Shown piece after piece: positions 7,819 through 16,238 of a DNA stretch of 19,467 nt. The translations under genes were made by a program, and so were the position numbers. Under the pieces are notes generated by a model. The model was not told where the DNA came from and searched no databases. It was given only the letters and a program-made list of their open reading frames with translations. Numbering within the stretch: the stretch's first letter is position 1; the number at the start of each line of letters is the position of its first letter. This stretch comes from an uncultured Gammaproteobacteria bacterium (lineage in GTDB: Bacteria; Pseudomonadota; Gammaproteobacteria; UBA6429; Thiohalophilaceae), in contig CALBTB010000002.1 in NCBI GenBank assembly GCA_937967995.1, positions 1 through 19,467 of the forward strand. Direction: 5' to 3'.

Positions 7819-8412
7819 GTGTTGGGTAGTCATTCCGAATGGCATGTGCCGTTTCACCAGGATAGTCTGACATTACAGGCTTGCCTGGACAGCCTTGGTA
7901 ATGTGTACGCGGAGCTGGAGACGCCTCCGCTCATGATCCAGTTACAGGAAACACTGGTCACCCGATTATCCTGTTTTGAACTGTTCCAGCAAACGGTCGA
8001 TCGTCACCAGCATGATTGTATTCACATCATGCTGGGTCGTGGTCTGGCCAGAATCGACGAAGCTTTTACGATTGGGTTTACGCTTGGTAGTAGCCGCAAG
8101 CTGACGACGACGGAACAAAATCTCTATGCACAGGTATCGCGATACATTTATCCGGATACCTATCGCTTCAGTGAAGAGGAGATGATGGTCTTCAAGGATG
8201 CCATTCGCCTGGCGTATATTTCCGCCTGTACCTCCCTGGCCGGTTTTGACTTTACGGTCTGGCTGGATCACCCGGTAGCCCGAATCCGTGAGGCCATCGG
8301 GCTGGAACCGGAATTACTTACCGCCTATTTTGCCGTTGAAAAGCGCCGCTTCCCTACCAACAAGGCCTCGGCCCGATTACTGCCGGAGCCACAACGCGTT
8401 ATTGCCTTCTGA
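7819..8412 (+). CDS. Coq4-family protein (ubiquinone biosynthesis type)
   Basis: A 197-residue protein carrying the signature metal motif HDxxHx11E of the Coq4 family: H65-D66-C67-I68-H69, then exactly eleven residues, then E81. The downstream pattern (EAFTIGFTLGSS, then a helical region with YPDTYRFSEEEM) is compatible with the all-helical Coq4 fold. Eukaryotic Coq4 organises the coenzyme Q complex and has been linked to C1 oxidative decarboxylation of the ring; whether the bacterial homologue does this is inference. There is no signal peptide, so it is probably cytoplasmic or peripheral at the membrane. The start is GTG at 7819 or TTG at 7822, both weakly supported (GGGGA at 7811-7815). No other ubi gene is in the window. 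The family call rests on one exact motif plus general pattern. Confidence 0.65.
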   Translation: MLGSHSEWHVPFHQDSLTLQACLDSLGNVYAELETPPLMIQLQETLVTRLSCFELFQQTVDRHQHDCIHIMLGRGLARIDEAFTIGFTLGSSRKLTTTEQNLYAQVSRYIYPDTYRFSEEEMMVFKDAIRLAYISACTSLAGFDFTVWLDHPVARIREAIGLEPELLTAYFAVEKRRFPTNKASARLLPEPQRVIAF

Positions 8413-8497
8413 TCCCGCTTTACCGGCCATTGGCACGGTTCTCAAAACGACGCAAACAGCGCACTACTTTACAGCGTAATTTGGCATAATACCGCCC

Positions 8498-8998
8498 ATG
8501 AAATCGCAGTTATTAGTCATGTGCTTGGCGCTTTTAGTGAGCGGTTGCGGCATTTTCTCAACCCAGGACGAGAATGTGCTGGTGGTCGCCAAACAGGTTC
8601 TGGATCAACAGAAGGATGCCAACGGGGAACCACGTCGTGTGGATCTGCCGGTCAGGATTAATTACGCGGTGTCACGCAAGGCCATGGTGGACCAGGATAT
8701 GGAAATCGATTTTGAGTTCATCACCGAACAACCCATTCCGGTGTTACGTTTTGGCGTCGAAACCAGTGAAGGCCTGGAACTGGTGAGCAGTAACATTCGG
8801 GAGCGCTATGAGAGCCTGAAAATACGGCAGGTCATTAATCGTCGCGTCATCGTCGCGCCAACCAGTGAAGACAAGTTCTATCTGAACCTGTACGTGGTTA
8901 CCGAGACCGGTGAAGACAAACGCGCCCGCCTTGTCCGAGTACCGATAGCCGTAGGCGATTATTCGTTGTCGGACAATCCGCCATCCCGTCCCCAGTAA
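8498..8998 (+). CDS. Small lipoprotein, function unknown
   Basis: A 166-residue protein with a textbook lipoprotein signal: MKSQLLVMCLALLVSGC, with lipobox LVSG-C and the acylated cysteine at residue 17. The next residue is glycine rather than aspartate, which predicts sorting to the outer membrane. The mature part looks mainly beta-stranded (for example VDLPVRINYAVSRKA and FYLNLYVVTETGE), with a short proline-rich tail. I do not recognise the family. It follows the Coq4-like gene by 85 bases and precedes the adhesin locus by 221 bases, so membership in either unit is unclear. The beta-rich, outer-membrane-targeted form would suit a surface accessory role, but nothing in the sequence shows one. 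Confidence 0.85.
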   Translation: MKSQLLVMCLALLVSGCGIFSTQDENVLVVAKQVLDQQKDANGEPRRVDLPVRINYAVSRKAMVDQDMEIDFEFITEQPIPVLRFGVETSEGLELVSSNIRERYESLKIRQVINRRVIVAPTSEDKFYLNLYVVTETGEDKRARLVRVPIAVGDYSLSDNPPSRPQ

Positions 8999-9219
8999 AA
9001 TCTGACATTAAATGACAATACGTAATTTAGAACAATTCTATTTATTTCAATAAGTTATTGCATTATTCTACCATTCAGGTAAACTTTCTCGCCTTAAAGT
9101 ACTGATTTTCTGCCAATATTGCCTAAAATAGCTATGGTATTAGGACTAAATTTACGGTAATTTTGCATGCAGTTTTTGTATGGCTAAATAATAATCATAA
9201 CCAGGGGACCAGTATTTAA
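8999..9219 (+). promoter_or_regulatory. AT-rich control region upstream of the adhesin locus
   Basis: This 221-base non-coding stretch is clearly more AT-rich than its neighbours and is the natural promoter region for the adhesin locus. It contains a direct repeat TGACA at 9003-9007 and 9013-9017 (ten bases apart, one helical turn), the palindrome CAATATTG at 9114-9121, and an interrupted dyad CCTAA (9122-9126)/TTAGG (9140-9144) enclosing ATAGCTAT (9128-9135). These look like regulator binding sites. No convincing sigma-70 promoter pair was found. A ribosome binding site AGGGGA (9203-9208) lies eleven bases before the GTG start at 9220. Confidence 0.45.
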
Positions 9220-11370
9220 GTGTTAGTGGGTAAACCCAAACAATGTAATGTTGTGCTCGCCGTAGCGGTGGCAGGCCTGGCCCTGTTACCGGGTCTTGCA
9301 TTGGCAATCTCCATGCAGGATTACGTTTCGGATTCGATCAGCGCGCACCCGTCGGTGCAGGAAAAAGTGCATGCGTTTCGGCAAGTCGTGCGTGATCGAG
9401 AGATTGCCGAAAGTGGCTGGCGCCCGAGCGTGGATATCGTAGCCTCAACCGGGGACTATGAAACCGAATCACCACAGACCGGTTCCGTCGCGCGTGACTA
9501 TGACAGTTACCAGGCAGAGCTGTCTGTCACACAAAACCTGTTTAACGGCTTTGATACGACTTATCAGTTAGAGCAAACTCGCGAGCGCATTCGGGCTGCG
9601 CTGTATGATGTCTATGACTCGGCAGACAATATCGCGCTGCAGGCGGTACAGGCCTATATCGATCTGCTCAAGCAGCAAAGGCTGTACGTCCTGGCCCAGG
9701 AAAATGTGAAGGCACACGAGACGATTCTTTCACAGATTCGTGAGCGGAGTAGTTCCGGCGTCGGGCGTCGTTCCCAGCTGGAACAAACAGAAGGGCGACT
9801 CGCCAGGGCGCAGGCCAGTCTGATCGCACAACAGAATAATCTGCAGGATGCCGCTACGCGTTTTCATGAAATTCTCGGTCGCTATCCGGAACTGGATAGA
9901 TTGTCAGAGCCAAAGGTTCCGACTGCCCCGGCCGGATCGGTTGATGAACTCATCGACGTGGCACTGCAGAACCATCCTGCCATGCGCGTCTCCACACACA
10001 ACATCAATGCGGCGCGGGCGGATTATGAGCGTTCTAAAAGGAATAACTATCCGCAATTCGATTTGCGTCTTGCCAGGGAGACTGGCAAAGACCTAAACGG
10101 TCTGGTCGGTAATACGGATGAAACCAGTGTCGTCCTGAGCATGCGTTACAACCTGTACCGTGGTGGCGCCGACAAGGCGGAGTCAGGCAAGAAAATCAGT
10201 ATCGTTCATGAGCAACAGCAGTTTGCCGCGCGAGTACGCCGACAGGTCATCAATGCGTTGCGCCTTGCCTGGGTCGCCGATCAGTCACTGAATAAACAGT
10301 TGACTTACCTCAAGCGGCATGTCGATAAAGCACGTGAAACAGTCGCATCCTATCAGGAAGAATTTTTTATCGGTCAGCGTGACCTGCTGGATTTACTGGA
10401 TGCCAAGAACGAATTCAATAATGCCCAGAACCAGTATGCAGATGCCTATTATGAATCATTTATTGCTCGCTATCGGGTTCATGAAAGTGTGGGTACGCTT
10501 TTTGAAGCACTAAACCTGAAACCCGAACTGGAAGAGGAGGATTTTCGTGTCTCGCGTATCAGGACCCGCGGTGAAGACAAAATACCTTTAAATCCTGACC
10601 GTGATGCGGATAAAGAAATTGATGTAACGGATCATTGTGATAATACGCTGCAAAATGATCCGGTTAGTGAGTATGGTTGTGTCGAGGTTAAGAAAGTCGT
10701 CAACATCGGTTATAAGAAACAGAACCAGGCACCACGCCCTGGCGATGATGAATTTACATTGATTTTAAACGGGGTAATGACACTGACACCGCAAACCCTG
10801 TTGGCTAATGATGTAGACGATGATGGTGACAAGCTCAGTATTATCGATTTTACACAGCCACGCACCGGTAAACTGGCGATGAACCGTGTAAAGAGTCTGG
10901 TATACCGTGCCGCAGAAGGTTTTGTCGGAACTGATACCTTTACTTATACGGTGTCAGATGGCAACGGTGCTACGGCTATCGGTAAAGTCAGCATTGTTAT
11001 TCCACCTGAAATAGAGGTCGATTTAAGCAAGATACAGTATGTGAATTTTGTTTTTGGCAAAACCGATCTGACACCTATTTCAAAGATCAAAGTGCAGAAA
11101 ATTATCAGCAAGATTAAAAAATCAGGTAACGTCGGTGTGGATATTTATGCCTTCACGGATAACATCGGTTCGGACAGCTATAATATGAAATTATCCATAC
11201 GCCGCGCGATTGCCTTGCGTGAAATGCTGAAAGCAGCTGGCCTGGATGGAAGTAAAATCAGAGCTTACGGACGCGGTGAAAAGGACCCGATAGCGACAAA
11301 TTCCACACCGGAAGGCCAGGCGATTAACCGGCGTGGAGAGTTCAGGTTCAAAACAGGTCCCGCAAGATAG
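9220..11370 (+). CDS. TolC-family outer membrane channel fused to TSP3-like, cadherin/Ig-like and OmpA domains (LapE equivalent)
   Basis: A 716-residue outer membrane exporter for the adhesin, joining parts that are normally separate proteins. A signal peptide ends at about residue 30 (ALLPGLALA). Residues 31 to ~440 are a TolC/AggA-type efflux channel with two repeated halves, the second containing YNLYRGGADKAESGKK and FFIGQRDLLDLLDAKNEFNN. Residues ~455-490 resemble the thrombospondin type 3 linker seen before OmpA domains (DRDADKEIDVTDHCDN, cysteines C473 and C487). Residues ~504-594 form a cadherin/Ig-like domain of the tandem-95 type (LLANDVDDDGD, GTDTFTYTVSDGNG). Residues ~605-716 are an OmpA C-terminal domain retaining the peptidoglycan-binding Asp (D647 in FTDNIGSD) and Arg (R662 in LSIRRA). 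It opens the Lap locus. GTG at 9220 is favoured by AGGGGA at 9203-9208; GTG 9226 is possible. Confidence 0.9.
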   Translation: MLVGKPKQCNVVLAVAVAGLALLPGLALAISMQDYVSDSISAHPSVQEKVHAFRQVVRDREIAESGWRPSVDIVASTGDYETESPQTGSVARDYDSYQAELSVTQNLFNGFDTTYQLEQTRERIRAALYDVYDSADNIALQAVQAYIDLLKQQRLYVLAQENVKAHETILSQIRERSSSGVGRRSQLEQTEGRLARAQASLIAQQNNLQDAATRFHEILGRYPELDRLSEPKVPTAPAGSVDELIDVALQNHPAMRVSTHNINAARADYERSKRNNYPQFDLRLARETGKDLNGLVGNTDETSVVLSMRYNLYRGGADKAESGKKISIVHEQQQFAARVRRQVINALRLAWVADQSLNKQLTYLKRHVDKARETVASYQEEFFIGQRDLLDLLDAKNEFNNAQNQYADAYYESFIARYRVHESVGTLFEALNLKPELEEEDFRVSRIRTRGEDKIPLNPDRDADKEIDVTDHCDNTLQNDPVSEYGCVEVKKVVNIGYKKQNQAPRPGDDEFTLILNGVMTLTPQTLLANDVDDDGDKLSIIDFTQPRTGKLAMNRVKSLVYRAAEGFVGTDTFTYTVSDGNGATAIGKVSIVIPPEIEVDLSKIQYVNFVFGKTDLTPISKIKVQKIISKIKKSGNVGVDIYAFTDNIGSDSYNMKLSIRRAIALREMLKAAGLDGSKIRAYGRGEKDPIATNSTPEGQAINRRGEFRFKTGPAR

Positions 11371-11461
11371 TCAGAGTATAGCAATGCTGGTTTTATAAAA
11401 ACGTCTGTAGCTGCTTTGCATTGGCGTTCTGTGAGAATGATCGACACAGGACAGGTATTTG

Positions 11462-12163
11462 GTGGAGTCACTGATCGGAAAGATCGCTAACGCGTTTTGT
11501 AGTTACAGAACAAGGGCAGGAGCTACCGGCCTGATTGGTCTGTCATTGCTGCTTTATGCTGGCAGTCATCAGGCACAACAGTTTGCTGATGAAGCCATGC
11601 TTAAACGCCTAAGACAGGATTATAACATTGAAGCCGAACAGCGCGGGATTGCTCTCAATAAACTGGTCCAGGAATTACAGGATAAGGATGTAAAGCAGAA
11701 GCTGCTTGAAGTAAACCGCTTCTTTAATCAGTTTAAATACAGGGATGACCTGGAGCAATGGGGTGTCAAGGATTACTGGGCGACACCTGAAGAATTTCTT
11801 GGCGTTAACCACGGCGACTGTGAAGATTATGTCATTGCAAAATATTTTGTTCTGCGATCACTGGGTATCAGCGATGACCATCTCTACCTTACCTATGTCA
11901 AGGCGGTCAATTTGAATGTTGCGCATATGGTGCTGAGTTATTTTGAGACCCCCGGTAGCATACCTCTGATCCTGGATAATTATGAACCGCGTATCCTGGT
12001 TGCCACACGCCGCAAGGATCTGTTGCCTGTTTACAGTTTCAATGCAAATTCCCTGTTTCTTACCAACCCGTCCGCCGGGCTTGGCCGGTCATTACCGACT
12101 GACAAAATCAGAAACAGTAAGTGGCAGAAGTTGTTATCGAACATGAAAAAGGCAAAACCATGA
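11462..12163 (+). CDS. lapG: Periplasmic cysteine protease LapG (transglutaminase-like)
   Basis: A protease that, in the known Lap pathway, cuts the N-terminal retention module of the surface adhesin and releases it when LapD lets go. The catalytic triad is visible, numbering from the in-frame TTG at 11459: C121 in NHGDCEDYVIAKYF, H156 in NVAHMVLSY and D173 in LILDNYEPR. The D-C-E-D stretch also holds the acidic residues that bind calcium in characterised LapG. A signal segment (LIGLSLLLYAGSHQA) leads the mature protein to the periplasm. The start is more likely GTG at 11462, with SD-like ACAGG at 11451-11455, than TTG at 11459. There is an 88-base gap after the TolC fusion, and the stop overlaps the lapD start (ATGA at 12160-12163). 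Confidence 0.95.
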   Translation: MESLIGKIANAFCSYRTRAGATGLIGLSLLLYAGSHQAQQFADEAMLKRLRQDYNIEAEQRGIALNKLVQELQDKDVKQKLLEVNRFFNQFKYRDDLEQWGVKDYWATPEEFLGVNHGDCEDYVIAKYFVLRSLGISDDHLYLTYVKAVNLNVAHMVLSYFETPGSIPLILDNYEPRILVATRRKDLLPVYSFNANSLFLTNPSAGLGRSLPTDKIRNSKWQKLLSNMKKAKP

Positions 12164-14088
12164 CATTGTTCAAAGAGATAGCCATACCGGTATCGCTGGT
12201 TTTCCTGTTACTGGTTGTCGCGACAACTGTCAGTGATGTGCACCGTGCCGGTGTATTTTTACAGGGGCAGATGCAGACGACTGCTCAGGACATGACAACG
12301 ACATTGGGAATTGCGATCAGTAATTCAGATAAGGCCAGTGACAAGGCGACGCTTGAGACATTATTTAACGCAGTATTTGACAGTGGTTACTACACACAAA
12401 TCGCGCTGACCGATATGCAGGGTAATGTTATTCATAAAAAAGAACAGCAAATCACCATTGATGGCGTACCGGACTGGTTCATATCCACTTTATCGCTCGA
12501 GCCGGCAAGGGGCTCGACGCGCGTGATGCAGGGCTGGGTGCCATTAGGTAATCTTAGTCTGGAGTTACATCCCGGTTTTGCCTATGCAGAGTTATACCGA
12601 AACATGCGCGATACATTAATCATGTTTGCCGCGTTACTGCTGGCCGGTCTGGCCAGCCTGTGGCTGATATTGCGTGTTGTGCTGCGACCGCTTGAGAACG
12701 TCAAACAGCAGGCAGATGCCATTCACAACAACCGCTTTTTCCAGCAAACGGTATTACCCAAAACGCAGGAATTACGTTCCGTCGTGGAAGCCATGAACCG
12801 CATGGTATCGAAAGTACAGCAGGTTTATTCCGAGCAGGAAAAGACCCTCGCGCGATACCAGGAGTTACTCTATATAGATAGCCTGACGGGCCTGGGTAAC
12901 CGCAAGCACATGATGGCCAGGCTGGAACTCGTACAATCAGAGAGTGGTGAATTCGACGGAAGTTTTGCTGTGATCAAATTGCCAAACCTGGAGTCAGTAC
13001 GTGAACAGCGCGGTTATGATAAAGCAGACTCAATTATTGAAGCGATGGCAGCGACATTAAATGATCTGACAGGCAAGCAGGCCAATGAAGATATCGCCCG
13101 CTTAAGTGATGACGAATTCGCTTTACTGGTTCCGGCCAATATGTCTGCGACCAAGGAACGGATGCACACGATATTCGAACGTTTTCGTAAACAGCCGGAA
13201 ATTGTAGACATGCTTGATGACATCGTGCTGGTCGCTGGTCTGACGAATGCGCATACCGGCAGGGATATTGGTGAAATTCTGGCAGAAGCGGACTTTGCGC
13301 TGACCCAGGCAGAGGCAAGGGGATCAAATGCTATTGTCGAAATGACATCGACAAACCTCACACTTCCAAAAGGCAAAATGCAGTGGCGTACATTCCTGGA
13401 TGAATCGATTAAACAGGAACGTCTGTACCTGGTCGGTCAAAAAGTGATGGATCGCGACAGGGCGATACTTCAGCAGGAAGTGTTCGTACGCTTAAAGGAT
13501 CAGGACGGCAAGGTGGTACCGGCCGGTATGTTCATGCCAATGGCCAGTGCGCTGGGTTTTGGGCTGGATATCGATCGTGCGGTATTCCGTATGGTTCAGT
13601 CATTATCAGGACAAGCCCTGCAGGCACCAGTGGCACTTAATCTGACCGGTACATTTTTCAGTCACGCAGACGCATTTGAAGAGTTTCGTCAGTTGCTCGA
13701 TCATTTTCGAATTAATGACGTCGGCTTATGTGCTGAATCCGGGCATGTTGTTTTTAACCAGTATCCGCACATGTGTGCACAGGTGGCGGAAACGGTGCGT
13801 GCTGCCGGACAGACTTTTGGTATTGATAACCTCGATTTGGGTGGATCGTTACAGGTGCTGCAGGAAATCCGGCCGGATTACGTCAAGGTCAATGCGCGGA
13901 CATTGTATGACATGACCACGGGCGATATACCGGCCGGTTATCAGGCGCTGCGCACCATGACGGATACGCTGGATATTCGCATTATTGCTGTCGGTGTTGA
14001 TTCACAGGAGTTGTATGATCATCTGGCCGAAATGGGCATCGATGGCATGCAGGGTAATTTACTGGGTGAACCCGTGGAGTTTGCATGA
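12160..14088 (+). CDS. lapD: c-di-GMP receptor LapD with degenerate GGDEF and EAL domains
   Basis: An inner-membrane receptor of 642 residues that holds LapG inactive when c-di-GMP is bound inside the cell. The order is transmembrane helix 1 (about 7-24), periplasmic LapD/MoxY-type domain, transmembrane helix 2 (about 150-170), HAMP, GGDEF-like, EAL-like. The periplasmic domain keeps W126 in QGWVPLGNLSLELHPGFAY, matching the LapG-binding W125 of Pseudomonas fluorescens LapD. The GGDEF site is degenerate (ARLSDDEF) and the EAL site reads EVFVRLKD with a later KVN for KID, so it should bind but neither make nor break c-di-GMP. The start at 12160 overlaps the lapG stop by four bases and fits family N-termini (MTLFKEIAIP). 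The stop overlaps lapB in the same way. Confidence 0.95.
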   Translation: MTLFKEIAIPVSLVFLLLVVATTVSDVHRAGVFLQGQMQTTAQDMTTTLGIAISNSDKASDKATLETLFNAVFDSGYYTQIALTDMQGNVIHKKEQQITIDGVPDWFISTLSLEPARGSTRVMQGWVPLGNLSLELHPGFAYAELYRNMRDTLIMFAALLLAGLASLWLILRVVLRPLENVKQQADAIHNNRFFQQTVLPKTQELRSVVEAMNRMVSKVQQVYSEQEKTLARYQELLYIDSLTGLGNRKHMMARLELVQSESGEFDGSFAVIKLPNLESVREQRGYDKADSIIEAMAATLNDLTGKQANEDIARLSDDEFALLVPANMSATKERMHTIFERFRKQPEIVDMLDDIVLVAGLTNAHTGRDIGEILAEADFALTQAEARGSNAIVEMTSTNLTLPKGKMQWRTFLDESIKQERLYLVGQKVMDRDRAILQQEVFVRLKDQDGKVVPAGMFMPMASALGFGLDIDRAVFRMVQSLSGQALQAPVALNLTGTFFSHADAFEEFRQLLDHFRINDVGLCAESGHVVFNQYPHMCAQVAETVRAAGQTFGIDNLDLGGSLQVLQEIRPDYVKVNARTLYDMTTGDIPAGYQALRTMTDTLDIRIIAVGVDSQELYDHLAEMGIDGMQGNLLGEPVEFA

Positions 14089-16238
14089 GCGACAAGCACC
14101 ACCACTATGATCCATTGCTTGAATGCCTGGTGGTATTCGCCAAGCTGTTTAATCGGCCTATCTCGATCGATGCGCTGATTTCAGGTTTACCCATTGAGCC
14201 TGGTGCAGCCGGACCGGAACTGTTTTCAATCCACAGCTCAAAAGGTCTTTTTTCACGGGTTGCCAAACGCGCCGGGTTTGCCGCTCGTTTGATCAAGCGG
14301 GATCTGGATCACCTGTCTGGCCTGTTACTGCCGTGCATCCTGATCCTCAAAAACAGGAATGCCTGCATTCTTGAATCGATTGATCGAAAAAACCGCCGTG
14401 CGCGGGTAATTTATCCGGAAGTCAGCGAAGGCGAGGAATGGGTTGAGCTGGACCGGCTGAAGGAAGAATACATTGGTTTTGCCTTTCTACTGAAACGCGA
14501 ATTTAAAAAGCGGACTCAGCCGCTGCGCCTGATCCAGGCAAAAGAAACGCACTGGTTCTGGGGAACACTCGCACGCTCCAGGGAAATTTTTACCAGCGTC
14601 ATTCTTGCATCCGTCATGATTAACCTGTTTGTGGTGGCAACGCCATTATTCACAATGAATGTCTATGATCGCGTTGTACCAAATGATGCGCTGGAGACAC
14701 TCTGGGTTCTGGCCATCGGCATAATCGTGGTGTTTGTTTTTGACACGATCATCCGGTTTATTCGAACATACCTTCTGGAAGTGGCGGGTAAAAAATGTGA
14801 CGTCATTATGTCGTCGATCCTGTTTGAACAGGCCCTTAATCTGCGTATGGACCACTGGCCCAAGAGCGTGGGGGCCTTTGCCAATAACCTGCGTGATTTT
14901 GAAAGCATTCGCAATTTCTTTACCTCATCGACCATCGCGACGCTGGTCGATTTGCCTTTTACATTGATATTCCTGATTGTGATTGCCTATATCGGTGGGC
15001 CATTGGTCGTTATCCCGATCATTACCATTATATTGCTGCTCGGTTACAGCTATTTCCTGATCAAGCCACTGCAGCAAAGTATCGAAGCGACCTTTGAGGC
15101 ATCAGCTAACAAGCACTCACACCTGATTGAAAGCCTGAGTTCCATCATGACGATCAAGACACTGGGGGCATCGCACCATTCGCAATGGGTATGGGAAGAG
15201 TCAACAGGTGAAATTGCTGCCCGTTCAATGCGCGCCAGAATGTTATCCGGTTCGATACTGGTGGTTACCAATGTACTGGTGTCATTGAATACCGTGGCAT
15301 TGATTATTTATGGTATCTATCAGATCAGTGACCTGCAATTATCACTGGGTGGATTAATTGCTGTCGTCATGCTGGCTTCAAGGGCCGTCTCGCCCATGGG
15401 GCAGATAGCGACATTGATAACCAATTACCAGCAAACCAGAACTGCCTACGGATCCCTGAACGAATTAATGCAACAGCCCGTTGAACGGCCTGAAAACAAG
15501 CAATTTGTTCGACGTATGTCATTCGAGGGTGCGATTGAATTTAAAAATGTCAGCTTTGTTTACCCGGAAGCACAACGGGCTTCGCTGTCACAGATATCGT
15601 TTCGTATTAATCCTAAAGAGCATGTCGGTATTATTGGCCGGGTGGGTTCGGGTAAAACCACCATTACCAAACTGATTGTTGGCTTGTATCAGGCTAGCCA
15701 CGGTTCTATCCCCAATGATGGGATCGTTATCAGGCAGATCGATCCCGCCGATCTCAGGACTCACATTGGTTATTTGTCGCAGGATGTGCAGTTAATGCGC
15801 GGCACGATTCGTGACAATCTCGTGTTTAAGGATCCACAGGTCAGTGATGATCGATTACTGGAAGTGTCAGCGATCTGCGGTGTGGATCAGTTTGTTAATA
15901 AACTGCCATCCGGGTTTGATACATCAGTCGGCGAGCAGGGTACCTGGTTGTCTGGTGGGCAGCGCCAGTCTATAGCACTGGGCAGATCATTATTACTCGA
16001 TGAACCCATCGTCGTGCTGGACGAACCAACCAATAGCATGGACAACACGACGGAGGCGGCAATACGTAAACGGCTGTTTGATTACACGCGTGATAAGACA
16101 CTTGTACTGGTGACCCACAAGGCACCAATGCTGGATCTGGTGGAACGGTTAATTGTGGTGGAAGAAGGCCGTATTATGATGGATGGGCCCAAGGACAAGG
16201 TTATGCAGGCATTGCAGGGTGAGCAAATTGGATCATGA
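14085..16238 (+). CDS. lapB: Type I secretion ABC transporter LapB, C39-like domain inactive
   Basis: The inner-membrane ATPase/permease of the adhesin secretion system, 717 residues. Residues 1 to ~130 form a C39 peptidase-like domain. Aligned to the peptidase signature D-C-G-x-A-C, the protein reads D9-P10-L-L-E-C14, so the catalytic cysteine is a proline and the domain should bind substrate without cutting it. This matches adhesins that lack a double-glycine leader. A six-helix membrane region follows (about 165-440), then the nucleotide-binding domain: Walker A GRVGSGKT (518-525), signature LSGGQRQ (622-628), Walker B IVVLDEPT (D646, E647) and the H-loop in VLVTHKAP. The ATG at 14085 overlaps the lapD stop by four bases, and the 3' end overlaps lapC coding sequence by about 20 bases. 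Confidence 0.95.
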   Translation: MSDKHHHYDPLLECLVVFAKLFNRPISIDALISGLPIEPGAAGPELFSIHSSKGLFSRVAKRAGFAARLIKRDLDHLSGLLLPCILILKNRNACILESIDRKNRRARVIYPEVSEGEEWVELDRLKEEYIGFAFLLKREFKKRTQPLRLIQAKETHWFWGTLARSREIFTSVILASVMINLFVVATPLFTMNVYDRVVPNDALETLWVLAIGIIVVFVFDTIIRFIRTYLLEVAGKKCDVIMSSILFEQALNLRMDHWPKSVGAFANNLRDFESIRNFFTSSTIATLVDLPFTLIFLIVIAYIGGPLVVIPIITIILLLGYSYFLIKPLQQSIEATFEASANKHSHLIESLSSIMTIKTLGASHHSQWVWEESTGEIAARSMRARMLSGSILVVTNVLVSLNTVALIIYGIYQISDLQLSLGGLIAVVMLASRAVSPMGQIATLITNYQQTRTAYGSLNELMQQPVERPENKQFVRRMSFEGAIEFKNVSFVYPEAQRASLSQISFRINPKEHVGIIGRVGSGKTTITKLIVGLYQASHGSIPNDGIVIRQIDPADLRTHIGYLSQDVQLMRGTIRDNLVFKDPQVSDDRLLEVSAICGVDQFVNKLPSGFDTSVGEQGTWLSGGQRQSIALGRSLLLDEPIVVLDEPTNSMDNTTEAAIRKRLFDYTRDKTLVLVTHKAPMLDLVERLIVVEEGRIMMDGPKDKVMQALQGEQIGS

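Noticed and set aside
12121..12159. Start of lapD at GTG 12121
   Set aside because: It would overlap lapG by 43 bases; ATG 12160 gives the normal LapD N-terminus and a four-base ATGA overlap.
13014..13376. Open frame of 120 codons on the minus strand
   Set aside because: It lies inside the degenerate GGDEF domain of lapD and has no recognisable feature.
14085..14480. Active C39 leader peptidase in LapB
   Set aside because: The catalytic cysteine position is proline (P10); the nearby C14 corresponds to the non-catalytic cysteine of the signature.
16183..16218. Upstream ATG at 16183 as the start of lapC
   Set aside because: It would extend lapC 56 bases into lapB with a cysteine/arginine-rich N-terminus not expected in HlyD proteins; the later GTG or TTG is more sensible.
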